Assembly (NCBI GenBank): GCA_014904845.1
Contig: MU119208.1
Location: 1 to 64,000 of the forward strand
Origin: Acephala macrosclerotiorum
Lineage: Eukaryota > Ascomycota > Leotiomycetes > Helotiales > Mollisiaceae
Length of the DNA: 64,000 nt
Direction of reading: 5' to 3'
Below are positions 36,773-46,855 of the stretch, in pieces. A program made the position numbers and the translations under genes. Position 1 is the stretch's first letter; every line of letters starts with the position of its first letter. The notes beneath the pieces are model-generated. The model was not told the DNA's origin. It ran no database searches and was given only the letters and a program-made list of their open reading frames with translations.

Positions 36773-37203
36773 TCAACTCCCATTCGCCTCCAGATTTTCC
36801 CCCTCTGTTCTAACATTCTCCCCACTATCCTTGTCCTTCTTCTTGCCAAACAATCTTCCAAGTCCGAATTTCTTTTTCGCCTCAGCCTCCTCTTCTTTCG
36901 CAACCTCTCCAATCTTCAAGTCTTTGTACTGCTCCGTTCCCAGAATCAGTAGATTGTGGATGCCTTTGAACTTCTTCGTAGCGTCTTTTCCTGCTACGGT
37001 TTTGAGGACTAGGTTATTTTTAGCTTGCGATGACTAGAGACCGGAAAGAAGGCCAGGGAGGAAGTACTCTTTGCGCCACCGGGGTGTCTTTTCTGAAACT
37101 CAGTCACGTCATAAATGCTTCCCGAAATGATGATCCACAGATCTGTGATGGTGTTGTGACCGGCCACCTCAGTCAAATTGTATGTTATTGTAGCTGTTGC
37201 CAT
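36773..37203 (-). CDS. Cytochrome b5-like heme-binding protein
   Basis: Exons, minus strand: 37203-37068 and 37008-36773, with a 59-nt intron (GTACTT...CCTAG); 123 residues. The cytochrome b5 fold is shown by DLWIIISGSIYDVTEFQKRHPGG with heme-ligand His at residue 40, and by VAGKDATKKFKGIHN with the second ligand His at 63. That is the usual 39/63 spacing. The C-terminal third is charged and lysine/glutamate-rich (KKKFGLGRLFGKKKDKD) with no transmembrane segment, unlike ER-anchored b5. It is likely a soluble electron-transfer partner of unknown client. Without the intron, the first exon runs into unrelated sequence with a stop. Confidence 0.85.
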
Positions 37204-37658
37204 TTTGATAAGAATGAATATTGTATGCGAAAGAAGATGGTGAATTATGAGAGATTAGATAACAACTTTCGTTGATTTAAAGTACGAACGCTTTGTTTGA
37301 GAGAGTAGGCAAGGATGCGCGAAAGAATGCATGAGGTTGAGGACTTCTTTGTCACGGGTTGCATCCATCACATGCACTGCTCAAATGTCTCACCCGAGGT
37401 ATTCTTAAAAGCTCTCTGTCATTCCAAGTATCCGAACTTCATGTGATGTAAGAATTGCGAAATCATTCTGGGAGCTGGATCAGTTGTTTTAAATGGTCTT
37501 CTGAGTAGATCACCGCAAGAGCAAAGGAGGCGAAGGTTTGACCAGGACACCATGAATTTCATTAAAATTACGAACTTCTCAGGTCAACCAACACAACCCC
37601 ACTATTATGATTCATGATTGCTGAAAGTTAATCATAATCTTCCCAGCCAGACCTGAAA
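37204..37658. other. Intergenic, no gene seen
   Basis: Promoter of the cytochrome b5-like gene and the 3' region of the DUF3712 gene. Confidence 0.4.
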
Positions 37659-39179
37659 TTATGCAGTGATGTTTGCAGTATTTAGCAAATTCGCCAACGC
37701 ACCTCCTAATCCCAAACTGCTATTCAAATTCAAACCCCCTAACAACGTCCCGAAAAGATTTGTCGCATTCCCACCTCCACTTCCACTCCCAAGCAACCCA
37801 GTCGACAACCCGCCGATCGAACTATTCCCACCAAATTCCTCCTGCAAACTATCCATCAAAATCTTAACTCGCGGAACCTCACTTGTAATAACCAATTTAT
37901 TTAACATAGCTTCATAGCACGAAATGCGCTCTCCATGTACTATCGTAGAGTTCCCGCTCGCTGAAACAGCGACGTTTCCGGAAACGAGAGAGTCGGACTC
38001 CGCTGCGAGGATAATGGGGAGGTTAGCGAGTGCGGTTTTGATGTCTAGGGTCGCGAGGATGGGAACGGTGTTGTTTCCTGGGTAGAGGACGACGCTGTTG
38101 AGACGACCAGAGCCGATGGTTAGGTTGCCGATTAGCGTGTTGAGTGTTACATTTCCCTGGGTGAGTTAGAAGTGAGATTGAGAATAGGGAAGGTGATGGG
38201 AAACAGACGAGTTCGAAAGAGACGATGCTGGGGTTCGGAAGGATGACGGTTCCTTTCAGGTTCGTTCCATCCGCCAAGGGCGGGAAGGCGATGGCTGCTA
38301 CTTGGAAGGAAAAGTCTTTGAGTTCATTGAGGCCTAGGATAGATGTTGGAGGAGAGGAGATAGTGAATAGTGAGATGATGGGACTTGCCTGCGAGTTTGA
38401 TCGTTTTCTGGAACTTGATTGGAATTTTGAGAATTCCTAGGTAGGCCAAATTTGCTCCTTCAGTTGACAGTGTGAACTCATCTGCATATACGGCATCTGT
38501 GAGGAAGTCTGTGAGCTGATTTTCATCTAGGATTTCAGTCGTCTGATTCGTTATACTGATTTGAGAGTATCCTTTCAGATAGTATTCTGGGAGATTGGTG
38601 CGAATGTAGGGATCAGATGGTTTAGAGGTGTTGGCGTACAGATTTAAAGTGATTGTTTTCAGGTCAACCGTGATCCCAGCAGGAAACTTGAGAGCGGCTG
38701 AGAGGGAGTATTGAACACTGGTTGGTGTTTGGCTGAAGATTTGTGCTGAGTATATTGGAAGATTGGTGTTGTCGACTAGTCTTTGAGCAATTGCTGGGAT
38801 GATCTTCAAAAACTGAGTGATCAATCAGTTATGTTTCGCCGATAAAAGCGAAGACTTTGACAGGTACATACAAAAGAGGTAGGAATATTGTGAGAAAGAT
38901 GACACCACCTATCAGATAGAGTTTCCAGAATTGCTTGAAATGATACAATCCTCTGGCTAACAGCCCTCGTCGCTGAGGCTCGTCCTCTTTTCGCAACGAT
39001 GGCTCTGGAGACAGGCCTCTCTTGGCACCGATCACATCTTTGGTGTCCCAATATGGTGTCAGGACTTTCTCAACATGTTTCCAAGAAGGCTTCTGAATGT
39101 CGTAGTCATGGAAGTCGACGGGAGCGCCCTCCATCTCGGCAAATTCGGACTTAACAGAGACCATGTTGGTAGCCAACAA
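37659..39179 (-). CDS. DUF3712 single-pass membrane protein
   Basis: Four exons, minus strand: 39179-38868, 38812-38389, 38333-38209 and 38156-37659; 452 residues, or 447 if Met 6 (39164) is used. The middle intron uses a GC donor (GCAAGT) with a TAG acceptor; the others are GT-AG, 52-55 nt. After a cytosolic-looking N-terminus (about 80 residues) comes one membrane segment, FWKLYLIGGVIFLTIFLPLL. A long beta-rich ectodomain follows with many N-x-S/T sites and repeats of the type ITVDLKTITLNLYANTS and TLNTLIGNLTIGSGRLN, typical of DUF3712. It ends in a Gly/Asn/Leu-rich tail. The biochemical function is unknown; the topology suggests a vacuolar or plasma-membrane protein with an outside domain. 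Confidence 0.8.
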
Positions 39180-40146
39180 GATAGTGACGGCGAACCGAGT
39201 CTAGGAATAAGACTAAAATAATATGCGATAAACACAAAGGCAGACAAACGCTCAAAAGTTCACATGGCTAAGCAGCATATCCTAACTTGGTGATATGCTT
39301 GAAGCACCGCCAATGCTCGTATCGTCATTCTTCAGGCTACCTCCGTATTCTTCACATGCCTACTCGGCTGTAAGATTGAGATTCCTTCATGCCTCAAGAA
39401 TTGCGATGTTGCTCCTCAAGTCCCTGGAAGCTCTCGATCTAATACCCCCCGCCACCCCGCATCCCGCACTGCTGGAACCCTTGTTCATGGCGTCAGTTCA
39501 TGACACTGTCTTCGCTGACTCGTGAGATATGCCGCAATGGTTGACCACGAGCCTGTCAAGCCAGGTGAGAGTTTGACCGATTAGCGTGAAATGTGTCGGG
39601 CAAGAAGTTGTTTAGTGGTGATATTAAGGTTGGGGTACATCTGACGCTAAAATCTCAGGCTACGCCTCCTCCAACGCACGCGACCTCATTTCTTCTCCCA
39701 ATCTCCTCCTCTCCTTCTTCCCCACGCCCCACACATCCTTTGAACGTGTGTCATCATTATCTTTCGATACGAATCAGCCACAGTTTCACAAGTGTAGTCC
39801 CTGTAGGTCTGCACTTCGAGTTATCGGTCTGTCGCCACCGGCCCATGAATCGACGGCTTCAACTGACCCCGAAGAAGCTGCTCATGCGCCTTTTGTTCGG
39901 TACCCAATACTTTCTGACTCTACGGTCTCCCAAATTACCAATCGAGGGCAGCATCCTCGAATGGCCTGACTGTAAGCACTCATGTGAAAGTCTTTCGAGT
40001 CACGTAGGACTTTGGATGAGAAGAAGCTGCCTTGAAGTCCACCTGCTTTTGTCCTGTATCTCATTATACTCGTCACCTTGAATTTTTGTTCGACCTCGAT
40101 TTACAACGATTTTTCCTCGTCCTTTTATTGCTTACACGATAACAAA
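39180..40146. promoter_or_regulatory. Divergent intergenic region between DUF3712 and DUF2236 genes
   Basis: Nearly 1 kb between divergent starts. CT-rich tracts (39690-39720) precede the plus-strand gene. A plus-strand frame at 39593-40081 has no recognisable motif. Confidence 0.35.
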
Positions 40147-41067
40147 ATGTGTACCCATGTTGCTGGCTCTGTGGTCGTCATTCCTACTCCCTATGCAGGC
40201 CTTGAGAAGGTCGCAGGAATGGACGAAAAGACAGATCTGTCTTATCAGTACTACCCAGATCCAAATCTCGGGTGCTTCAGGCGTGATTTCAATCCTACTT
40301 ATGTTCAGAAGATCTTGAAAGAAGGCATTCTTCTCGCGGCTGGTGGAGCTGCGATCCTGCTCCAGATGGCTCATCCAGGAGTTGCTCAAGGAGTCAACGA
40401 AAATAGCAATTTCGCCTACCGTCCATCAGACCGCTTGAGAACCACGATGATCTACATGTATTGCATGGCATTTGGTACTCCTGAGGAACGCAAAGTCATC
40501 ATCGAGATGGTGCATCGAGCACATGAGAACGTCAAGGGTCCTGGATACTCAGCAAATGATCCCGAAGCCCAACTCTGGGTCGCAGCTACACTCTACGTAG
40601 CTGGAAGCCATATCTATGAGCTCATGTTTGGCAAGCAAAGCGACGCCGATGAGGACAAGACGTATCGGGAGTATTCAGTCATGGCAACTGCTCTTCGAGT
40701 TCCAGCTGGGATGTGGCCTGAGACTCGGAAGGCATTCTGGGCGTATTGGGATAAGAGTATCAAGACTTTTCCCATTGGGTCTCATGCGAAGCAAGTGGGG
40801 AGAAATTTGTTGTACAACAAGGTCGGACCATTTTGGTTGAGGATGAACTTGCCGTTTTTGAGAGTTATCACTGCGGAGTGGCTACCGCCGAGAATGCGGG
40901 AGGCGTATGGGTTGAGAGTTCATCATAAGCGCTACAAGTTTACTTTTGGGATTGGCAAGGTGGTGTATCCGCATCTTCCGATAGGTATTCGCTCGTATCC
41001 TCTTAGGTATTACCTGAAGGATATGCGCAAGAAGTTGCCAAAAATGGCTGAGATGGGACATATCTGA
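40147..41067 (+). CDS. DUF2236 / MpaB-type ER-bound oxygenase, copy 1
   Basis: One exon, 306 residues from the ATG of MCTHVAGS. Family landmarks: EGILLAAGGAAILLQMAHPGVAQGV with the conserved His, R-x-x-x-T-x-x-Y-x-x-x-x-A-F-G-T (RTTMIYMYCMAFGT), VHRAHENVKGPGYSANDPEA, LWVAATLYVAG, VPAGMWPETRKAFWAYWD, and a C-terminal YPLRYYLKDMRKKLP. The family includes latex oxygenases, and MpaB of mycophenolic acid synthesis, which cleaves a farnesyl chain. These proteins bind heme through the conserved His. The substrate here is unknown. A paralog with the same motif order lies 4.3 kb downstream. A longer in-frame start (40078) lacks family similarity. Confidence 0.8.
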   Translation: MCTHVAGSVVVIPTPYAGLEKVAGMDEKTDLSYQYYPDPNLGCFRRDFNPTYVQKILKEGILLAAGGAAILLQMAHPGVAQGVNENSNFAYRPSDRLRTTMIYMYCMAFGTPEERKVIIEMVHRAHENVKGPGYSANDPEAQLWVAATLYVAGSHIYELMFGKQSDADEDKTYREYSVMATALRVPAGMWPETRKAFWAYWDKSIKTFPIGSHAKQVGRNLLYNKVGPFWLRMNLPFLRVITAEWLPPRMREAYGLRVHHKRYKFTFGIGKVVYPHLPIGIRSYPLRYYLKDMRKKLPKMAEMGHI

Positions 41068-41709
41068 GATGGATTTCTTCGACAACCTGAGATTGGGTGT
41101 GATATGTCTTGAATTTATTTACTGATTGATATGACGAATTACGATTTCTTCTTCCTCTGATTACTCTGCTCTTCGCTGTTGTGACTCAAACAAATGGTAC
41201 GGCCATGATTGCCATCCCGTGTTTCTAGCGTAGCACAAGAATCGATAGCAGAATCTTCTCGCAGCCAAGCAATATTCAGCAAAGTTAAAACAGGAGAGCG
41301 ACACACTATCAAGCCACTCGGTGGTGTTTCCTATTACGACTCATGTCCTTCTCGCATGCATAGAAATGGCTTGCAAGGATATGAGCACCCCGCATGTCGA
41401 GGCAAGGCTGGTCCCCGGGGTAGATTACCATTGCCACTCTTCAGCTTCACGTAGATTTGTGACATACGAGAGACCTGATGCCGGAAATATTGTCCGTAGA
41501 GAAATTTGCGGTTTTTCGCTGAACATCGTTCGTGGAGTGATCATTGAAAGTGTCACGGCTGTCCAAAAGCTGCCGCGAAAAGCCGTTCATCGCGATCAGT
41601 CCTGGAACCTTTTGTCTCTTGTCAATACTTCTACAATCTGCCTCAAATATCCTTGGCAACCAGAAATTCGACTCCTATTCATCACACTGTCGTTCTCATC
41701 ACAACAATA
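41068..41709. other. Intergenic, no gene seen
   Basis: Terminator region of the oxygenase and promoter of the broken secreted-protein gene. Confidence 0.4.
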
Positions 41710-43018
41710 ATGAAGCTGGGCATTCTACTTCTCATGAGCGCTGCTGGCTTCACGGAGGTGGCAGCACCTCTCGGGAAAAGACAAACAACAAATGTAAACA
41801 TGGCCTCTGCTCTCAGCGAAGCGTATGTTTCCATATAATTCCTCTTCTTCTTACTTCAATTGAGATCAAGCACTAACTCAGCTTTAGTTCCGTTCTCACA
41901 ACACACTTCTCCGTCGGCACAACAACCCTCGCCCTCCCCTTCGTAACCCCCGGCGGAAACCTAATCCAGCCTCTAGCCTCTCTCATCTCCCAAATCATCA
42001 CAGCAGTCCCCGCCTCTGTCCTCGTTGAGCTCGCCATCCCCGCCCAACGAAGCTCTATCGCCAGCGAATTCAAAGCTGGAAGCACTTCTGCAGGCTTGGC
42101 TTTAATACCGGATCGCAGGAATCGTTTAGTATTGCGATTCTTTATTTATTTTGATTTAAAATTAGATTATTTTTCTTACTTTATTATTTTTTGCAACTTT
42201 TAAACTTACTATTAATATATATTAATGTTTTTTATAATTTAAATTAAATAGATATATAAAATATTTAAAATTAAAAAATTAAAATTTTTTAATTTTCCAA
42301 TTTTTGCGGTCGTAATAAATTAATCGCTAATTTTTTAGCGTATAACCCTTAATTTTTAGGCAGTTACTTGCTAAATTTATAAGGAATACTTCGTAACCCC
42401 TAAATAATCGCATAAATAAGCGATAAAAGTCGCGATATTAAACGATTCTTACGATCCGTATTAACGAGTTAGGTTTCAATGGTCTGTGCGCTCAAGGTGT
42501 TTTCGAAGAAAATAGCGAATAAATTCTCGAATTACAAAGGTATTAATAAATGCAAATACAAATTACTCAAAATAAAACATGAAACCGAGATATTAAGTGA
42601 TATTTATTAGTAGTGGTTGCAGGCTTCCCAAGTAATAATCGTAGTTTTTAAAGTTTATAAGCAAAAAAGGACTCGCTAAAGCTGGAAAAAATGCCCTGTA
42701 AAGCGCACAAACCCGTGAAACCCGGCTCGTAAAGCCAAGCTTGCTCCTGCGTGGTATCTGAATTTGCCTTCTGCGGTCAAGAGCTACATTGAGAGTCTGT
42801 AGACGCAAATCGTGGCTGGAGATGTCAATCTGAGTGCTACGCCTAGTGTGTTTCGTTTTCCTGTTACTACGGCTATGGGGAGTGCAACTGCGACGGACAA
42901 GGCAGCTGGGCAGAAGGTAGCGACAAGTACGAGTAAGGCGAAAGGGGCGAGGGCTACGGGAGTCGGGATGGGCTTTGTTGCTACTATTGGGTTCTTGAGA
43001 GTAGCTCTTGCGTTGTGA
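41710..43018 (+). pseudogene. Small secreted, GPI-type protein gene broken by a TIR element
   Basis: The first exon starts at 41710 with the signal peptide KLGILLLMSAAGFTEVAA and a KR dibasic site. A short intron begins at 41823 (GTATGT) and ends at either CAG 41881 or TAG 41887. Coding continues to GSEFKAGST-like sequence at 42085. There a 655-bp inserted element (42090-42744) splits it, and the frame resumes with PAWYLNLPSAVKSYIE at about 42746. A TAG at 42800-42802 stands where Gln is expected in SLQTQ, a C-to-T change. The C-terminus is Ser/Thr-rich and ends in a hydrophobic tail (VGMGFVATIGFLRVALAL), as in GPI-anchored proteins. Removing the element and correcting the one stop gives a coherent small wall or surface protein. 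Family unknown; the gene is dead. Confidence 0.7.
42090..42744. mobile_element. Non-autonomous TIR element inserted in a secreted-protein gene
   Basis: Ends are 15-bp terminal inverted repeats with one mismatch: GCAGGCTTGGCTTTA at 42090-42104 and TAAAGCCAAGCTTGC at 42730-42744. Flanks are TTCT (42086-42089) and TCCT (42745-42748), which would be a 4-bp target duplication with one C-to-T change. An inner inverted pair occurs (TAATACCGGATCG near 42104, CGATCCGTATTA near 42450). The interior is AT-rich with CpG retained, like the RIP block, and has no transposase. The superfamily is not assigned; a 4-bp duplication does not fit Tc1-mariner (TA) or hAT (8 bp). Confidence 0.7.
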
Positions 43019-44021
43019 TCAGGTAGGATTGACTTGGAGTTGTGGCAAAGAGATTCTGAGGGTGCGAAAGCGTGGTTGCACGGAAGTAGCTACTCGTCAC
43101 TGGAAAGTTCAAATGTCAGAATCAAGCAATGCACATATCTCGATGTTTCTCAGTCTTACAATCTGGAGCCACACTTCAAAACTTCCTCAGCCTTTTCCTT
43201 TTCACACGACCGCAAGGCTGTCAGTGCATCCACGGACATAAACAAAACCGGAAGCGTTGTCAGACATGCAGCAATTGGCGGTTCTCTATTCGGCGCCCCA
43301 GTTCCCCCACACCTCAATGCAAGCCCCTGGAGACTCGCATTTCCTTATCGAGACCCCTGAGTATGTCTGACTTCACTTCGACAATCGAGTTCCTACCAAG
43401 CGGGAACCACTCTGCATGTCTTCCCAATCTCTTTCGTGGCACAGGGTGCGGCGTTATGGACAAGGTTGGTTATAAACTTAGGCTGCAGTGCCTGCGTTCC
43501 AGGGAGTAAGCATGTGCCTTTCATCCCAACCCTTCTTCTACAGTGGCGCAATGTCTGCCAAGCCTCCAACAGCGTTGAGCTTCCCTCCCCTTCCGATTGG
43601 TAGCACTGTGGGATTTTGAGGTTTCGCAGCATGGCGAATAAGTGACTTGGGCCTAGCTCCGTGCCTCCGGTATAAATTAACACGACACTTTCTAAATCGA
43701 CAATAAGAAAGAAAGGAAACACATGGTACAGCTCAACTGTTCATCCTGAATATGCATCGCAATTCTAGACCTGTCCTTGTCTCTGAAATCACATGCCTCT
43801 TGGACATTTTTGGGGATCCTGTCTACCCCGCAACTTGGAGACCCCACAGAATCGACCCCAAGGACATGGGAACTTGGCAAAGATGGGATGGTGAAGATAT
43901 ATAGCAATAGGTTAGCATTTGTTTCAAGGAGACACATTCTGCAGCTTCCCTGTCTTACTCCATTTCCCACCTCCAGAAATTTATGCACATTCCTCCAAGT
44001 GTCTGATTCTCATCCTTCAAG
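43019..44021. other. Intergenic, no gene seen
   Basis: Overlapping short frames only. Confidence 0.4.
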
Positions 44022-44616
44022 TTGCATTTTTTCAAACTCCTCTCAGTCGCAGCAGTCTTTATCCCAACCCTCATCACGGCGACCCCAACTCCTACACCTG
44101 TCGATGATTCTTCTCTTGAAGCAGCACTAACCCACAAACTCTTTCCCCGCCAGAGCACCTCCATAACTAACCTCATCTCCTCCCCGGCGACTCCATCAAA
44201 GCTATCGAATCCCTCCACCTCTCTCTGAAACATCGAATCCGTCGTCACTGATCTTGCCGACCTCTTTGCAGCTCCCACGGGCAACCAAACCAAAGCACTC
44301 ATCAACACCGCTTCTTCATTGCTTGAAAGCAATACTGTGGAAAGCTTGTTGAATGAGTTGCCGACTCTGTTGAGTAGTGTTAGTGGATTGATTACGCTAG
44401 CGCTGGTGACAAATTTGACGGACATTTTGGGAAGTGCTCATGAGTTGCCCACGCCGAGCTTTGTGAGTGAGACGACGGGTTTGATTAATGATGTTGCGCC
44501 AGTGAGTGACTTCCCTCCCCGAACTTGAAGTGGATGAGAAGTCCTAATGTTGTGTGTAACTCGTTTCTGCGATCTCGCAAGTCATTTCTGCTTTGCTGTC
44601 TGCGGTGCTTGGGTAG
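44022..44616 (+). pseudogene. Secreted-protein gene with several frame breaks
   Basis: It starts with the signal peptide HFFKLLSVAAVFIPTLITA, a TPTPTP stretch and a KLFPRQ processing-like site. The frame breaks near 44165-44180 and again near 44225. After that IESVVTDLADLFAAPTGN and SLLNELPTLLSSVSGLITLA continue in a different frame to VSETTGLINDVAP at 44502. There a GTGAGT donor should open an intron ending CAAG at 44580, but the last exon (ISALLSAVLG, stop 44614-44616) is then out of frame by one. The amphipathic Leu/Ser-rich protein resembles small fungal cell-surface proteins, but I do not recognise the family. Clustered single-base lesions indicate a pseudogene, or assembly indels. Confidence 0.5.
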
Positions 44617-45356
44617 TGATGAGATGAGACATATGTGGTGATGCTGGGGCAGTAATGAGAGACGATAGGCCAGGAGAGGAGCATGAAGTTGAACCTGGGA
44701 CTTTGATGGAGTCTTCAAGTTTGTCCTTCCCGTGAATAATGCAAAAGGTCTGGTTTGGGAAACGGCACAAGAAGGGGATGGTAGTTTGCAGAGAATGCAT
44801 AATCAAAAATACGCGAATCAAATTCTTGACTTTCCCAATGTACAATAACGAACACTTCGTGAACTCATTCTCCACTTCGGACTTACACAAACATATTTCA
44901 AGGTACTCATTGCCTCCGAAAGGAGAGCAGGATTGGCGACGAAAATTGCACGACATAGAAAATCTACATCTGACTTGATGATTGAAACATCGTGGTCCCG
45001 CGTCGTGAGTATTTCATCACGACGGTGACGGAATCGAAACCAGAGCAGGAAACAATAATGCCCATTTCACATGCAAACACCCGACGCTGGCCGGGGATGC
45101 CTTGGGAGATATCATGAGTCCTGCAGGCTGACACCATGAGTGGTGGGGGAGGTCACCTGAAGCAACTCAGCCAACCACCGAATGAAAACGACTGCCTTGG
45201 ATCTGAAGCTCAATTCTGACTCGTTTCCGAAATATATATAGAATAACATGTAATGAAGGACAACATAGCAATGGGATGAAAGAAAGTTAACTCACCAGCA
45301 CATCCAAGACAACACTTCCCACGTGATCACCATCCCTGCAACCCTTCTCAGCTACC
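44617..45356. other. Intergenic, no gene seen
   Basis: Promoter region for the second oxygenase. A C-rich stretch at 45304-45350 precedes the start. Confidence 0.4.
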
Positions 45357-46504
45357 ATGGTTTGTCCAGCTGGCGGACACATAGGTGATCATGCTCTTCC
45401 TGCTTCTCATCCACCCTTTCACATCGGCGATGGGCATTCCCAGACCATGTCCGTCAGCGCACCAAGTTCTCCCCTCCCATTCACACCACCCCAAGTCTGT
45501 CCAACCCTCTACGAGCCCACTGAACTCGCCACCTACGCCGACGACGCCATCTACCTCCTAGGCGGCCAATTCGCAAGTAAGAATTCCAGACTCTCCAACA
45601 TCATATGGAATCACTGACCACAACCCAAGTACTCTGCCAATTCGCCCACCCCTCTCTCGCCGCCGGCACCTACCACCACTCCAATTTCGCCTCTCGCCTC
45701 TTGGACCGTCTCAAAACTACCTCTCGCTTCCTGAACGTGGCTGTTCTTGGGTCGCCGGAGGAAAAAGCTGCTATTTTCTCTGTCATCCATCAAAAGCATA
45801 GCGTTGTGAGAGGTGAAGGGTAAGACTTCCTTTCCCAGCCTCTTATCTCTTGGAATTTTGAGGCTTTGAGAAATATTGTGTGCTGATAAATTGGATAGGT
45901 ATACAGCCGATGACCCAGAACTCCACAAATGGACAGCAGCAACTCTCTTTATGGCTTTCGTCGTCGTCCACGAAGCTCTTTTCGGAAAGATCTCGACTGC
46001 GAAATTGGATACGATGTATAAGGAAGCCGCTGTGTATGGAACCAGTCTCCGAATGCCAGGAGATATGTGGCCAAAGACACTTGATGAGTTTATGGTCTAC
46101 TGGAACACCCAAATCGAGACCCTCAAGATCACTGACCATGCGAGGAGTTTGTGTAAAGATTTGATGTGGCCGAAGAAGATCCCTTTGGTACATTTACTTC
46201 TTCAACCCAAACTGAAGGGAGCATCACTGACCACCCCCACTAGATCTTCAAACCAATCATCCCCTTCGCTCGACTCCTAACTATTTACTGGCTTCCTGAA
46301 CGCCTAACCCGCGAATACGGGTTCAAGACTTCAAGTACACGTCTAGCAATGTACCACTTCACAGCCGGCTATCTAGCACTAGTGTATCCCATGGTCCCGA
46401 AGAGGATCAAGTCGTACCCAAGTCGGTACTACAGGAAGGATCTGAAGAAAGCTGTGAAGCAGATACAGGAAAAGGGGACTTGGGTTGATGGATTTAAGGC
46501 GTAG
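45357..46504 (+). CDS. DUF2236 / MpaB-type ER-bound oxygenase, copy 2
   Basis: Four exons: 45357-45576, 45630-45819, 45899-46187 and 46244-46504; 319 residues, all junctions GT-AG and in frame. The motif order is as in copy 1: IYLLGGQFAILCQFAHPSLA with the conserved His, RLKTTSRFLNVAVLGSPEE, VHEALFG, LRMPGDMWPKTLDEFMVYW, and the tail KSYPSRYYRKDLKKAVKQ. The N-terminus is proline-rich and longer than in copy 1. Copy 1 has no introns, so the two are not a fresh tandem duplicate. They are either an old pair or one derived through an RNA intermediate. The likely role is a heme-dependent oxygenase at internal membranes, substrate unknown. The tandem array begins about 350 bp downstream. Confidence 0.8.
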
Positions 46505-46855
46505 GTGAGTTTTTCATGGTCTTGGAAGGTATGAATGCTGACTTCTGATGAAGTGAGAGGAAGAATGCGGATGAGGATATATTGGCACGTGACATGACTT
46601 TTGCGGATGTGCGAAGTTTGGGGATATTGTTTGTGCTGTGAAAGAAAGAACTAATAGGATATCTGATCGACATGGTGAAATAATGAGTGCTACAAATCAT
46701 CAAGAACAACCGTGAAAGGAATCTACAATCTTCCGCACCCTCGAGTCTTGATTCCAACCTGGCCTTGAACTTCCAGCTCAGTTCCAATCTGAAGTCTGCG
46801 AGAGATCGAACAATGTGACGTGCCACACAACACGCGTGCCACGTTTTTCGAACCC
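46505..46855. other. Intergenic, no gene seen
   Basis: Downstream of the oxygenase; no frame supported. Possibly one strongly diverged array unit near 46660-46780. Confidence 0.35.

Noticed and set aside
36495..37037. 180-codon plus-strand frame
   Set aside because: Antisense to the cytochrome b5-like gene.
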